Shown piece by piece: positions 16,657-26,392 of a DNA stretch of 64,000 bases. The position numbers were made by a program, and so were the translations under genes. The number at the start of each line of letters is the position of its first letter. The stretch's first letter is position 1. The stretch covers positions 1-64,000 of the forward strand of contig NZ_WSTA01000001.1 of NCBI RefSeq assembly GCF_009789225.1. The letters run 5' to 3'. The notes under the pieces are model-generated. The model was not told the DNA's origin and did no database searches. It was given only the letters and a program-made list of their open reading frames with translations. The DNA is from Agromyces seonyuensis (lineage in GTDB: Bacteria > Actinomycetota > Actinomycetes > Actinomycetales > Microbacteriaceae).

Positions 16657-17505
16657 GTGGATGACTCGCCTGCGCCGGTGCCCCGCGGCGCCTGGCGCCG
16701 CGAGGCCGACACGGTGGTCCTCGAGGGCGTGCACGTGCCCGAGCGGATCGCGGAGCCGTTCGCGATCTACTCCGAGAGCGCGTACGTGCGGGTGCCGCTG
16801 GAGTTCGAGCCGCACTCCCACCCGCTGCACGAGCTCGTCTGGGTGCGCGGCGGCACCATGACCGTGCGGCTCGCGGACTCGGTCGTGACCGTGCCGGAGG
16901 GGCACGGGCTCTGGATCCCCGCGGGGATGCTCCACTCCGGTCGGACCACCGCGCGCACCGCCCTGTGCGACGCGCTCTTCGACCCGGATCGCTCGCCGCT
17001 CGGCTTCCCGGATCCCGTCGCGATCGAGATCACCCCGCTGCTCGGCTCGCTGCTGCGGCATCTGGAACGTCTCGACCTCTCGGCGGCGGAACGCCTCCGC
17101 GCCGAGGCCGTCGTCTTCGACGTCCTCGGGCCGTCCGATCGGCAGCTCGCACTCCAGGTCCCGCCGGACGAGCGCATCGCGCCCATCGTCGCGGCGCTGC
17201 TCGAGGACCCGGCCGATCCGCGGGCGCTGCCGGAGTGGGCGGGCCTCGTCGGAGCGAGCGAGCGCACCGTCTCCCGCCTCTTCCGCGCCCGCACAGGACT
17301 CTCGTTCCTGCAGTGGCGCCAGGTGCTGCGGGTGCACCACGCGGTGTCGCTGCTGTCGGAGGGCCTGGCGGTGCACGAGGTGTCGGACCTGCTGGGGTAC
17401 GCGCAGTCGAGCACATTCATCGCCTCGTTCAAGCGCGTCATGGGGGCGACGCCCGGCGCCTACGTCGATGCCCGGGAGGCGGCGTCCGATCGCCTCGAGC
17501 CGTAG
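16657..17505 (+). CDS. AraC-family regulator with an N-terminal cupin domain
   Basis: 282 aa. The cupin half contains FEPHSHPLHELVWVRGGTMTVRL and GHGLWIPAGMLHSG (about residues 47-98), the effector-binding pattern. The C-terminal double helix-turn-helix includes WAGLVGASERTVSRLFRARTG and the AraC signature EVSDLLGYAQSSTFIASFKRVMGATPGAY (about residues 240-270). GTG 16657 follows TAGAAT by 6 nt. Its nearest candidate target is the divergent serine hydrolase. Confidence 0.9.
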   Translation: MDDSPAPVPRGAWRREADTVVLEGVHVPERIAEPFAIYSESAYVRVPLEFEPHSHPLHELVWVRGGTMTVRLADSVVTVPEGHGLWIPAGMLHSGRTTARTALCDALFDPDRSPLGFPDPVAIEITPLLGSLLRHLERLDLSAAERLRAEAVVFDVLGPSDRQLALQVPPDERIAPIVAALLEDPADPRALPEWAGLVGASERTVSRLFRARTGLSFLQWRQVLRVHHAVSLLSEGLAVHEVSDLLGYAQSSTFIASFKRVMGATPGAYVDAREAASDRLEP

Positions 17506-17559
17506 CTCGGCAACGAAGCGCGTGTCCGAAACTCCGTATCGGATGTCGCCGGACGACGA

Positions 17560-17610
17560 TTGTGGACGCGCAGGGCGGCGACGTATTCTCATTAGGCAAG
17601 GCAGCCCTTA
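17560..17610 (+). promoter_or_regulatory. DtxR/IdeR-type iron box over a sigma-A promoter
   Basis: TTAGGCAAGGCAGCCCTTA (17592-17610) matches 13 of 19 positions of the DtxR/IdeR consensus as known from corynebacteria and mycobacteria. Just upstream are TTGTGG (17560-17565) and TATTCT (17584-17589), spaced by 18 bp, so the box covers the transcription start. Iron-loaded DtxR would repress the downstream siderophore operon. Confidence 0.75.
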
Positions 17611-17692
17611 CTTCCCGCGATCCGGCTTCGCCCCGATCGCCTCGGCATGGGGATGCCGCCCCCCAATCTCCCCTCCGAATCAGGATCCCCGC

Positions 17693-18592
<900 letters not shown>

Positions 18593-18651
18593 CCCGGCAT
18601 CCACCCGAACCACCCCCGCTTCCCGAACCGCCCCCTCCCGAGAGGACCACC

Positions 18652-19707
18652 ATGAATCGACCACGCCTGCTCGCGGCCGCCGCGACCGTCGGCATCGCCG
18701 CGCTCGCGCTGACCGGCTGCGGCACGACCGACGTCGCCACGACCGGGGACGCCGAGGCCGCCGTGAGCTCGAAGAGCTGCGCCGCCGACACGACGACGAC
18801 CTCGACGGGGCCCGTCTCCCTGACCGACAGCCTCGGCCGCACGGTCGAGCTCGACGAGCCCGCCGAGCGGGTCGTCGTGCTCGAATGGCAGCAGACCGAG
18901 GACCTCCTCACGCTCTGCGTCACGCCCGTCGGCGCCGCCTCGACCGCCGACTACGCGACATACGTCAGCGCCGAGACCCTGCCGGAGAGCGTCGTCGACG
19001 TCGGCGAGCGGGGCACGCCCGACCTCGACGCCCTCTACGCCACCGACCCCGACCTCATCGTCATCGAGGCCTACAGCGCCGACGACGAACTGCTGCAGCA
19101 GCTCGAGGAGCGCGATGTGCCGGTGCTCGCGACGATCGGCGCCGATGCGAGCGGGCAGATCGACAACATGAAGCAGGTCTTCTCCCTGATCGCCGAGGCC
19201 ACCGGCCGCACCGAGCGCGCCGACGCGGTGCTCGCCGAGTTCGACGCGCACCTGGCCGAGGCCAAGGAGCAGGTCGCCGACGCCGACCTCGCGACGACCG
19301 ACTTCGTCTTCTTCGACGGCTGGATCGAGAGCGGCAACGTCGTCATCCGTCCCTACGGGACGGGCGCGCTCTTCACCGAGCTCGGCGAGGAACTCGGACT
19401 GACGGGCGCGTGGACCGACGAAGTCGACGAGTCCTACGGCAGCGGCGGCGTCGACCCCGCCTACGGCCTCGCGCAGACCGACCTCGAGGGTCTGACGGCC
19501 GTCGGCGACGCGAACCTCGTGTACTCCGACGACGGGCTGCCCGACAGCTACGTCACCGAGCTGGAGAAGAGCACCATCTGGACCTCCCTCCCGGCCGTGC
19601 AGGAGGGTCGTGCCTTCGCGTTCCCCCCTGGCGTGTGGGGTGCCGGAGGCCCGCGCTCGGGCGAGCAGGCCATCGACGCGTTCGTCGAGGTCATCGTCGG
19701 CACGTGA
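18652..19707 (+). CDS. Iron-siderophore substrate-binding lipoprotein
   Basis: 351 aa. The signal peptide ends in ALALTGC, with the lipid-anchored Cys at residue 23. The mature part is a periplasmic-binding-protein type III (FecB/BtuF-like) fold: SLTDSLGRTVELDEPAERVVVLEWQQTEDLL, LDALYATDPDLIVIEAY and the long linker helix GRTERADAVLAEFDAHLAEAKEQV. A ribosome site GAGAGGA precedes the ATG. The stop overlaps the permease GTG (GTGA, 19704-19707). Confidence 0.92.
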   Translation: MNRPRLLAAAATVGIAALALTGCGTTDVATTGDAEAAVSSKSCAADTTTTSTGPVSLTDSLGRTVELDEPAERVVVLEWQQTEDLLTLCVTPVGAASTADYATYVSAETLPESVVDVGERGTPDLDALYATDPDLIVIEAYSADDELLQQLEERDVPVLATIGADASGQIDNMKQVFSLIAEATGRTERADAVLAEFDAHLAEAKEQVADADLATTDFVFFDGWIESGNVVIRPYGTGALFTELGEELGLTGAWTDEVDESYGSGGVDPAYGLAQTDLEGLTAVGDANLVYSDDGLPDSYVTELEKSTIWTSLPAVQEGRAFAFPPGVWGAGGPRSGEQAIDAFVEVIVGT

Positions 19708-21830
19708 CCGCTCGTACCACCGTGCCGCGCACCGGCCGGACCCTCGCACTCGAGGGCCCGGCCGGTGCCGCGGCACCCGCTGCACGGGGCCGGACCCTCG
19801 GAGGGATCGGCGTCCTCGTCGCCCTCGCCGCGATCGTCGTCGCCGTCGGGCTGTCGCACCTCACCCAGGGCACGTCGGGGATCGGCGGCCTCGACCTGCT
19901 CCGCTGGCTCGGCGGAACCGACGTCGGCGTCGGCGGCGTGTCCGTCGGCGACATCTTCACGGGGTCCCGGCTGCCGCGACTGCTCGCCGGCATCGCCGTC
20001 GGATTCGCGCTCGGCGTCGCCGGCGCCCTCCTGCAATCCATCACGCGCAACTCGCTCGCCGCCCCCGACACCCTCGCCGTGACCGCGGGAGCCTACTTCG
20101 CGCTCACGGCGGTCGCGGCGTTCGGCCTGAGCGTGCCCCTCTGGGCCTCGAGCGGCGTCGCGTTCGTCGGCGGCCTCCTCGCGGCCGCGCTCGTGCTCGG
20201 CCTCACCGGACGCGCCGCGGGCACCGCCACCACTCGGCTGATCCTCGCCGGCTCGGCGATCGCCATGGCGCTCGACGCCGGCACCGCCGCGCTCCTCATC
20301 CTCTTCAAGGAGAACACCACCGGGCTCTTCGCCTGGGGCAGCGGTTCGCTCTCGCAGCTGAACCTCGACGCGTCGGCCCGGGCGATGCCGATGATCGTGG
20401 CCGTCCTGCTCGTCGCCCTCCTGATGTCCCGTCGCCTCGACGTGCTCGGCCTCGGCGAGGACGCCGCCGCGACGCTCGGCGTGCCCGTGCGCGCGACCCG
20501 GGGGATCGCCGTGCTGGCGGCCGTGCTCCTGACCAGCACCTCGGTCACGCTCGCCGGTCCGATCGCGTTCGTCGGGCTCGGCGCCCCGGTGCTCGCGCGC
20601 CTCATCGCCCATCGGGTCCCGGCGCTCCGCCGGCACGTGTTCCTCCTACCCGCGTCGGGACTGCTCGGCGCCGCCCTCATCCTGATCGCCGACGTCGCGC
20701 TGCGCGCGATCCTCGGCGCCGGGGCCGCGACCGCCATCCCCACCGGCATCCCGACCGCGATGCTCGGCGGCCTCGTGATCGTGCTGCTCGCCCTGCGTCT
20801 GCCCGACGCCGGTGCGGCACGCGCCGTCAAGGCCGCCCACTCCACCCTGCGCACCCACCGGCGCTTCGTCGTCGTGCTCACCGCCTCCGTGCTGCTGCTC
20901 GTCGTCGCGATCCTGGTCGCGCTGCTGGCCGGCAGCCTCTGGCTCCAGCTCGGCGACATCGCGCTCTGGGTGCAGGGGAGCGCGCCGGACCTCGTCGCCC
21001 GGGCCCTCGACGAACGCGCGGCCCGGATCGCGGCGGCCGTGCTCGCCGGCGCGGCGCTCGCGCTCGCCGGCGTGGCGGTGCAGGGCACCGTGCGCAACCC
21101 CCTGGCTGAGCCGAGCCTGCTCGGCATCACCGCGGGCGCGGGGCTCGGCGCCGTCTTCGTGACGACGACGCTCGGCGGCGGACGCCCGGCGCTCATCGCG
21201 GCCGCGGTCGCCGCGGGCCTCATCACGTTCGCCCTCATCACCGCGCTCGCCTGGCGCGGCGGCCTGCGGCCCGACCGCTTCGTGCTCGTCGGCATCGGGA
21301 CGAGCTACGCGCTCACCGCGGTGACCGCGTTCCTGCTGCTGCGCTCGGATCCGTGGGAGACCCCGCGCATCCTGACGTGGCTCTCGGGGACGACGTACGG
21401 GCGTTCGCTCGCCGACGTGGTCCCGGTCGCGATCGTGCTGCTCGTCGCGCTGCCGGTGCTCGGCGGGATGCGCCACCGGCTCGACCTGCTCGCGATCGAC
21501 GAGGACACCCCGCGCATCCTCGGCGTCGAGACCGACCGGACGCGCCTCGGCATCCTCGCCCTCGCCGCCGTGCTCGCCTCGGTGGCCGTCGTCGCCGTCG
21601 GGACGGTGGGCTTCGTCGGGCTCGTGGCGCCGCATCTCGCCCGCAGCCTCGTCGGCGCCCGGCACGGGCGCGTGATCCCCGTCGCCGCCGTGCTCGGCGC
21701 GCTGCTCGTGCTCGTCGCGGACACGCTGGGGCGCACGGTGATCGCCCCGTCGCAGCTGCCGGCCGGGCTCATGATCGCCCTCGTCGGCGCGCCCTACTTC
21801 GTGTGGATGCTGCGCCGCGTCCGCGACTGA
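19704..21830 (+). CDS. Fused double FecCD-type siderophore permease (FhuB-like)
   Basis: 708 aa, twice the size of an ordinary FecC or FecD subunit. Two complete FecCD domains are visible. The first (about residues 25-350) has SRLPRLLAGIAVGFALGVAGALLQSITRNSLAAPDTLAV and FVGLGAPVLARLI. The second (about 365-708) has ARIAAAVLAGAALALAGVAVQGTVRNPLAEPSLLGI and FVGLVAPHLARSL. Each has about ten helices. The two halves replace a heterodimer and form the whole translocation pore. GTG 19704 overlaps the binding-protein stop codon. An alternative start would run far inside the previous gene. Confidence 0.92.
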   Translation: MTARTTVPRTGRTLALEGPAGAAAPAARGRTLGGIGVLVALAAIVVAVGLSHLTQGTSGIGGLDLLRWLGGTDVGVGGVSVGDIFTGSRLPRLLAGIAVGFALGVAGALLQSITRNSLAAPDTLAVTAGAYFALTAVAAFGLSVPLWASSGVAFVGGLLAAALVLGLTGRAAGTATTRLILAGSAIAMALDAGTAALLILFKENTTGLFAWGSGSLSQLNLDASARAMPMIVAVLLVALLMSRRLDVLGLGEDAAATLGVPVRATRGIAVLAAVLLTSTSVTLAGPIAFVGLGAPVLARLIAHRVPALRRHVFLLPASGLLGAALILIADVALRAILGAGAATAIPTGIPTAMLGGLVIVLLALRLPDAGAARAVKAAHSTLRTHRRFVVVLTASVLLLVVAILVALLAGSLWLQLGDIALWVQGSAPDLVARALDERAARIAAAVLAGAALALAGVAVQGTVRNPLAEPSLLGITAGAGLGAVFVTTTLGGGRPALIAAAVAAGLITFALITALAWRGGLRPDRFVLVGIGTSYALTAVTAFLLLRSDPWETPRILTWLSGTTYGRSLADVVPVAIVLLVALPVLGGMRHRLDLLAIDEDTPRILGVETDRTRLGILALAAVLASVAVVAVGTVGFVGLVAPHLARSLVGARHGRVIPVAAVLGALLVLVADTLGRTVIAPSQLPAGLMIALVGAPYFVWMLRRVRD

Positions 21831-21905
21831 ACTCCCGACCGGGACCGTCCGTCGTACCGGTGACCGGCACGGCCGTGCCCGCGACCGTGGTCGACCGCTG
21901 GGGTG

Positions 21906-23096
21906 TCAGGCGAGGTCGGCCGTCCGGGGCCGGACCGGTCGGAGCAGGCCGGCGAGGAACAGCGACACGATCGGGACGGCGAGGCAGCACAGCAGCGCCA
22001 GGCGAAGCCCGCCGGCTTCCGCGACGGCGCCGACGAGGAGGGGCGACGCGAGGAACCCGATCCGCATGATCGTCGCCGCGACGGCCAGCCCCGTGCCGGG
22101 GCCGAGGCCGGGAACGCGATCCGCGGCATCCATGGCGAGGGGGATCATCGGCGCGATGCCGAGCCCGACCAGGCCGAAACCGAGGATGACCGCGGGCTGC
22201 GCGGGCGCGTGGACGAGCAGGAGCATGCCGGCGAGGGCGACGACCGATCCGACCCGGACGGTGGCGACGGCGCCGATGCGATCCACGAGCCGGTCGGACG
22301 CGAAGCGTCCGAGGGTCAACGCCGCCATCATCGCGACGAACGGGGCGGCGGACGCCGCGAGATCCGCCCCGGCCTCCGCCGTGACGTAGACGCCGCCCCA
22401 GGTGGACCCGAGGTCTTCGAGGAAGGCGCCGATCACGGCGATGCCGCACGAGGCGACCAGCATCGCACCGATGCTGCGGCCGGCTCCGCCGCCGGCCGCG
22501 GGTTGCGCGGCCGCCGCCCCGGGAAGGGCGAGCGACCTGGATGCGACGAGCGTGCCGGCCACGATGAGCACCCCGAGGATCAGGAAGTGGAGGCCGATCG
22601 GCAGGCCGGACTGCAGCGCGAGCAGCCCCAGGAGACCGCCGGCGATCGCGCCCGCGCTCCAGGCGCCGTGCAGACCGTTGATGATGGAGCGGTCGAGGCG
22701 GCGCTGCACCTCGAGCCCGTGCGCGTTGTTGCCGACGTCGCCGGTCGCGTCGGCGAAGCCCACGGCGAAGAGGATGACCCCGAGCAGCACCGGCCCCCCG
22801 GCGAAGCCGGCGAGTGCGAGGAGTGCGCCGAGCACCACGGACGACGTGACGGCGACGGGGACGGCTCCCGCTCGTGCGACCAGCCGCCCGGCGAGCACGC
22901 TGCCGAGGATCGAACCGACGGGACCGCAGGCGACCATGAGCCCGAAGGCCAGATCGCTGAGCCCGAAGGCATCCTTCAGTTCGGGATACCGGGTCACGAT
23001 CGTGGCGAACACGAGCGCGTTCGCCACGAAGAGCGCGCCGACGCCTCGCTGCGCGGCGGAGGCCCGCAGCAGTGCGTGGGAGGAGGGGCTCGACAT
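21906..23096 (-). CDS. MFS transporter, YbjJ-like sugar/drug family
   Basis: 396 aa with about 12 predicted helices and a short central loop. Motifs: FVANALVFATIVTRYPELKDAFGLSDLAFG at the N-terminus and GNNAHGLEVQRRLDRSIINGLHGAWSAGAI in the middle, which resemble the fucose permease/YbjJ type of MFS. It is convergent with the siderophore permease and divergent from the epimerase-like gene, sharing its 150-bp upstream region. Substrate is uncertain; sugar or multidrug export are both possible. Confidence 0.8.
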   Translation of the reverse strand: MSSPSSHALLRASAAQRGVGALFVANALVFATIVTRYPELKDAFGLSDLAFGLMVACGPVGSILGSVLAGRLVARAGAVPVAVTSSVVLGALLALAGFAGGPVLLGVILFAVGFADATGDVGNNAHGLEVQRRLDRSIINGLHGAWSAGAIAGGLLGLLALQSGLPIGLHFLILGVLIVAGTLVASRSLALPGAAAAQPAAGGGAGRSIGAMLVASCGIAVIGAFLEDLGSTWGGVYVTAEAGADLAASAAPFVAMMAALTLGRFASDRLVDRIGAVATVRVGSVVALAGMLLLVHAPAQPAVILGFGLVGLGIAPMIPLAMDAADRVPGLGPGTGLAVAATIMRIGFLASPLLVGAVAEAGGLRLALLCCLAVPIVSLFLAGLLRPVRPRTADLA

Positions 23097-23138
23097 GCGA
23101 TCAGACTGCCATCGATGCGCGGGTCAGATGCGCGCGAT

Positions 23139-23195
23139 CGTCCAGCACGGCAGTGGTTTCGTCCAGGACGCGCTCGTCGTCCACCGTCGTAACCT
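23139..23195 (+). promoter_or_regulatory. Regulon site 1: 21-bp direct repeat upstream of the epimerase-like gene
   Basis: CGTCCAGCA (23139-23147) is repeated as CGTCCAGGA (23160-23168), exactly 21 bp later. TAACCT (23190-23195) is a candidate -10, 49 bp after the TCC of the first repeat. The same arrangement, with motif CGTCCATGC, recurs before 24143, 27441 and (minus strand) 35212. Confidence 0.6.
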
Positions 23196-23246
23196 GCCGG
23201 TTGGCCGTGCCGCAGGGGCGCGGCGTCCAGGAAACGGGTGCCGTGC

Positions 23247-24017
23247 ATGATCCGACTCGAGAGCGCGCAGTTGCAGGTCGAGGTGGATGCGTCCCGCGGC
23301 GGCCGGGTCACGAGCATCCGCACCGACCGGGAGTGGCTCGCCCCGTCGTCCGACGCCCGACCAGGCGCGCGCTACGGGGATGAGGGCGCGGGAGGGTGGG
23401 ACGAGGCGCTGCCGACGATCGGCGGCGAGCCCGACCACGGCGACCTCTGGGACGTCGAGTGGGAGATCCGGCGAGCGACCCGGTCGACGGCGGTGCTCGC
23501 GGCGACGTCGTCGTCGGCCGGCATCGAGCTCGAGCGCACGTTGAGCGTGCAGGGGCGGCGGCTCGGGGCCTCCTACGTCGCGCGGAACATGGGGACCGCG
23601 CCGTCGACGTTCCTCTGGGCGGCGCATGCCCTGTTCGCCGCCGACGACGGGACGATCGCAACGCCGGTCGGGGGCGGACGCTGGTACGTGGAGTATCCGG
23701 CCGGAACCGACCTGCAACGGATGCCCGCGCGCTGGGCGTCGACCCCGCGTTCCGGCGTCAAGGCGTTCGTCCCTGCGGCGGAGGGGGTCGACCTCGTGCA
23801 CGCGGACGGCCCACGCGCCGAGATGCGCTGGCGTCCGAGCGAGATCCCGTGGCTCGGGCTCTACTGGGATACCGGCGAGTTCGGTCCGGGGCCGGTGGTC
23901 GGCCTCGAGCCCACCAACACCGGATCCGACCGTCGGACGTCGTCCTCGTGGACGCTCGCAGCGTCGGCGGAACGACGCTGGCGGTTCGCGCTCGAACTGC
24001 ACCCGGCGCAGCGCTGA
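23247..24017 (+). CDS. Aldose 1-epimerase-like protein (galactose mutarotase superfamily)
   Basis: 256 aa from ATG 23247, with no signal peptide. The beta-sandwich pattern of the galactose mutarotase superfamily is visible: LEVD-like ASRGGRVTSIRTD, WDEALPTIGG, ELERTLSVQGRRLGASYVARNMGTAPSTFLWAAHALF (with the conserved His), and LGLYWDTGEFGPGPVVGLEPTN near the end. It probably interconverts anomers of a sugar released by the cluster enzymes or acts as a carbohydrate-binding homologue. A regulon site lies upstream. Confidence 0.82.
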   Translation: MIRLESAQLQVEVDASRGGRVTSIRTDREWLAPSSDARPGARYGDEGAGGWDEALPTIGGEPDHGDLWDVEWEIRRATRSTAVLAATSSSAGIELERTLSVQGRRLGASYVARNMGTAPSTFLWAAHALFAADDGTIATPVGGGRWYVEYPAGTDLQRMPARWASTPRSGVKAFVPAAEGVDLVHADGPRAEMRWRPSEIPWLGLYWDTGEFGPGPVVGLEPTNTGSDRRTSSSWTLAASAERRWRFALELHPAQR

Positions 24018-24036
24018 TTCCACCATCCCGTCGAAT

Positions 24037-24092
24037 CGTCCATGCTCCGTCCGCTTCCGTCCTGTGGGCGCCCGGGCCCGGCGAGTTAGTTT
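24037..24092 (+). promoter_or_regulatory. Regulon site 2: promoter of the sugar ABC operon
   Basis: CGTCCATGC (24037-24045) is followed 21 bp later by CGTCCTGTG (24058-24066). The -10 TAGTTT (24087-24092) lies exactly 48 bp after the TCC of the first repeat (24039). This is the geometry expected of an AraC-type activator bound next to the -35. Confidence 0.7.
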
Positions 24093-24142
24093 TGCTCGCG
24101 CCCCCAAGAGGCGATCACTACAAGGACGTAAGGACGATCACA

Positions 24143-25444
24143 GTGAAACAACGAAAGATCCTCGCCGGAATCGTCGCGGCCGGAGCGGTCGTCACGATGC
24201 TCGCCGGCTGCAGCAGCGCGAGCGGCGGCTCGGACTCCGGTTCGGTGACGCTCGGCTACATGGGCTGGGTTCCGAAGGCCGACGAGGCCGTCGCCATCTG
24301 GAACGAGGCCCACCCGGACATCCAGGTCGAGTACTCGCCGGTCGCCAACGGGCAGGAGGCGTATCCGAAGATCCGCTCGTCCGTCCAGGCCGGCAACGCG
24401 GGCTGCCTCGCGCAGCTGACCTACGACCAGGTCCCGAGCTTCGTCGCCGACGGCATGCTGCTGGACGTCACGGACGAGACGGCCGACGTCGCGGACACGT
24501 TCCTCGACTGGACGTGGTCGCAGGTCAGCCCGGGCGGCAAGACCTACGCGATCCCGCAGGACACCGGCCCGGTCGCGCTCTACTACCGCGCGGACCTCTT
24601 CGAGCAGTACGGCATCGACGTCCCGGCGACCTGGGACGACTTCGCCGCAGCGGCCGAGCAGGTGCACGCCGCCGACCCCGAGGTCACCCTCAGCTACCTC
24701 GCGACCGACGACTCGAGTACGGTCGCCGCCTACGCCTGGCAGCGCGGCGCCTCCTGGTTCTCGATCGACGGCGACAGCTGGAAGGTCGGCATCGATGACG
24801 CCGCGAGCCTCGAGTCCGCCGAGTACTGGCAGGGCCTGCTCGACTCCGGCGCCATCGCCACGACGAAGCGCTGGGACCCCGGCTTCTACAGCGAGCTGGC
24901 CAGCGGCAAGTACCTCTCCATGATCGGCGCCGCGTGGAACACCGCGCTCATCACCGCGAACGTCGGCGACACCGCCGGCGCCTGGCGCGTCGCCCCGATG
25001 CCTACGGACGGCGACTCCACGGACACCGCGAACTCCGGCGGCTCCGCCGTGGCCGTGCTGAAGGGCTGCGAGCACCCCGAGCAGGCGGTCGAGTTCGCGA
25101 CCTGGCTGAACTCGTCGGAGGAGAGCCTCGACATCCTGGCCGCCTCCGACGGCGGCGGCCTGTACCCCGCGGCGACCGAGGCCCTCGACTACGACGTCGT
25201 CAACCAGGCCGACGACTTCTTCGGCGGGCAGAACCTCAACGAGGTCTTCAAGGAATCCGCGCAGAACGTCAACACGTCCTGGGCGTGGGGCCCGACCTAC
25301 TCGTCGACCGACACCGCCCTGACCGACGGGCTCTCGAAGGTCGCCACGGGATCGTCGACGCTGCCCGACCTCATGGGCTCGCTCCAGGACTCGACGCTCA
25401 GCGACATGGAAGACCGAGGGATCTCGGCCATCCCCGCGGACTGA
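24143..25444 (+). CDS. Sugar ABC transporter substrate-binding lipoprotein
   Basis: 433 aa. GTG 24143 has AGGA 8 nt upstream. The signal peptide VKQRKILAGIVAAGAVVTMLAGC ends at a lipobox, Cys 23. The mature protein is an extracellular solute-binding protein of family 1 (MalE-like): LGYMGWVPKADEAVAIWNEAHPDIQVEY, KTYAIPQDTGPVALYYRADLFEQYGI and AWRVAPMPTDGD. It delivers an oligosaccharide to the two permeases that follow. The ATPase is not encoded here, as is common for actinobacterial sugar transporters that share MsiK. Confidence 0.93.
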   Translation: MKQRKILAGIVAAGAVVTMLAGCSSASGGSDSGSVTLGYMGWVPKADEAVAIWNEAHPDIQVEYSPVANGQEAYPKIRSSVQAGNAGCLAQLTYDQVPSFVADGMLLDVTDETADVADTFLDWTWSQVSPGGKTYAIPQDTGPVALYYRADLFEQYGIDVPATWDDFAAAAEQVHAADPEVTLSYLATDDSSTVAAYAWQRGASWFSIDGDSWKVGIDDAASLESAEYWQGLLDSGAIATTKRWDPGFYSELASGKYLSMIGAAWNTALITANVGDTAGAWRVAPMPTDGDSTDTANSGGSAVAVLKGCEHPEQAVEFATWLNSSEESLDILAASDGGGLYPAATEALDYDVVNQADDFFGGQNLNEVFKESAQNVNTSWAWGPTYSSTDTALTDGLSKVATGSSTLPDLMGSLQDSTLSDMEDRGISAIPAD

Positions 25445-25447
25445 TCG

Positions 25448-26392
25448 ATGACCGCAGCACCGCTGATCGACCGCAGGGCGGGTTCGGAACTCCGACCCGC
25501 CCTGCGGCGCAGGCCGACGCGCTTCCGCGGCGCGATCCTTATGTTCACCGTGCCCTTCATGGCGCTGTTCGTGTTCGTCTACGTCGCCCCGATCATCTAC
25601 TCGGTGGTCCAGAGCCTGTTCGCGACCCAATCCAGCGGCCTCGGCTTCGGCGAGCCGGAACAGGTGTTCGTGGGAGCGGCCAACTACGCGAAGGCCCTCG
25701 GCGATACCGAATTCTGGGCGGCCCTCGGGCGCATCCTGCTCTTCGGGATCGTCCAGGTTCCCGTCATGCTCGGCGGCGCCCTGCTCCTGGCGCTGCTGCT
25801 CGACTCCGCCGCCGCACGCTGGGTGAGCGTGTACCGGGTGCTCTACTTCCTCCCGTACGCGGTGCCCGGCGTGATCGCCGCGGTGCTCTGGGCGTACCTG
25901 TACTCGCCGGCGCTCAGTCCGTTCGTGGCCTGGGGCGATTCGATGGGCATCGACCTCGACTTCCTCGGCCCGAACGTCGTGCTGTGGTCGATGGCGAACA
26001 TCACCACCTGGGTGTTCATGGGCTACAACCTCTTGATCATCCTGTCCTCGCTGCAGGCGATCCCGCGCGACCAGTTCGAGGCGGCCCGCCTCGACGGCGC
26101 GTCCGAATGGCGCATCGCCTGGTCGATCAAGGTGCCGCAGGTGCGGCCCGCCCTGGTGCTGACCGGCGTCAACTCGATCATCGGCACGTTGCAGCTCTTC
26201 AACGAGCCCCAGGTGATGCACGTCATCGCCGACGCCGTGAGCAGCAGCTACGTGCCGACGATGCTCGCCATGGGCGCGGCCTTCGTGAAGAACGACTTCG
26301 GGTACGCCTCGGCGGTCTCGGTGCTGCTCGCCATCGTCGCGGGGCTCATCTCGATCGTCTACTACCGGATCGCCATGAGGAGCGACGCGTGA
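25448..26392 (+). CDS. Sugar ABC transporter permease (MalF-type)
   Basis: 314 aa, six helices. The cytoplasmic EAA loop is visible: RDQFEAARLDGASEWRIAWSIKVPQVRPAL (about residues 208-237), which contacts the ATPase. It starts 3 nt after the binding-protein stop and overlaps the second permease by 4 nt (GTGA). Together they form the pore for the sugar bound by the lipoprotein. Confidence 0.93.
   Translation: MTAAPLIDRRAGSELRPALRRRPTRFRGAILMFTVPFMALFVFVYVAPIIYSVVQSLFATQSSGLGFGEPEQVFVGAANYAKALGDTEFWAALGRILLFGIVQVPVMLGGALLLALLLDSAAARWVSVYRVLYFLPYAVPGVIAAVLWAYLYSPALSPFVAWGDSMGIDLDFLGPNVVLWSMANITTWVFMGYNLLIILSSLQAIPRDQFEAARLDGASEWRIAWSIKVPQVRPALVLTGVNSIIGTLQLFNEPQVMHVIADAVSSSYVPTMLAMGAAFVKNDFGYASAVSVLLAIVAGLISIVYYRIAMRSDA

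Noticed and set aside
21866-21879. GGCAC-GGCC-GTGCC hairpin as a terminator after the siderophore permease
   Set aside because: The stem is only 5 bp and self-complementary in its loop, with no T tract; too weak to call.
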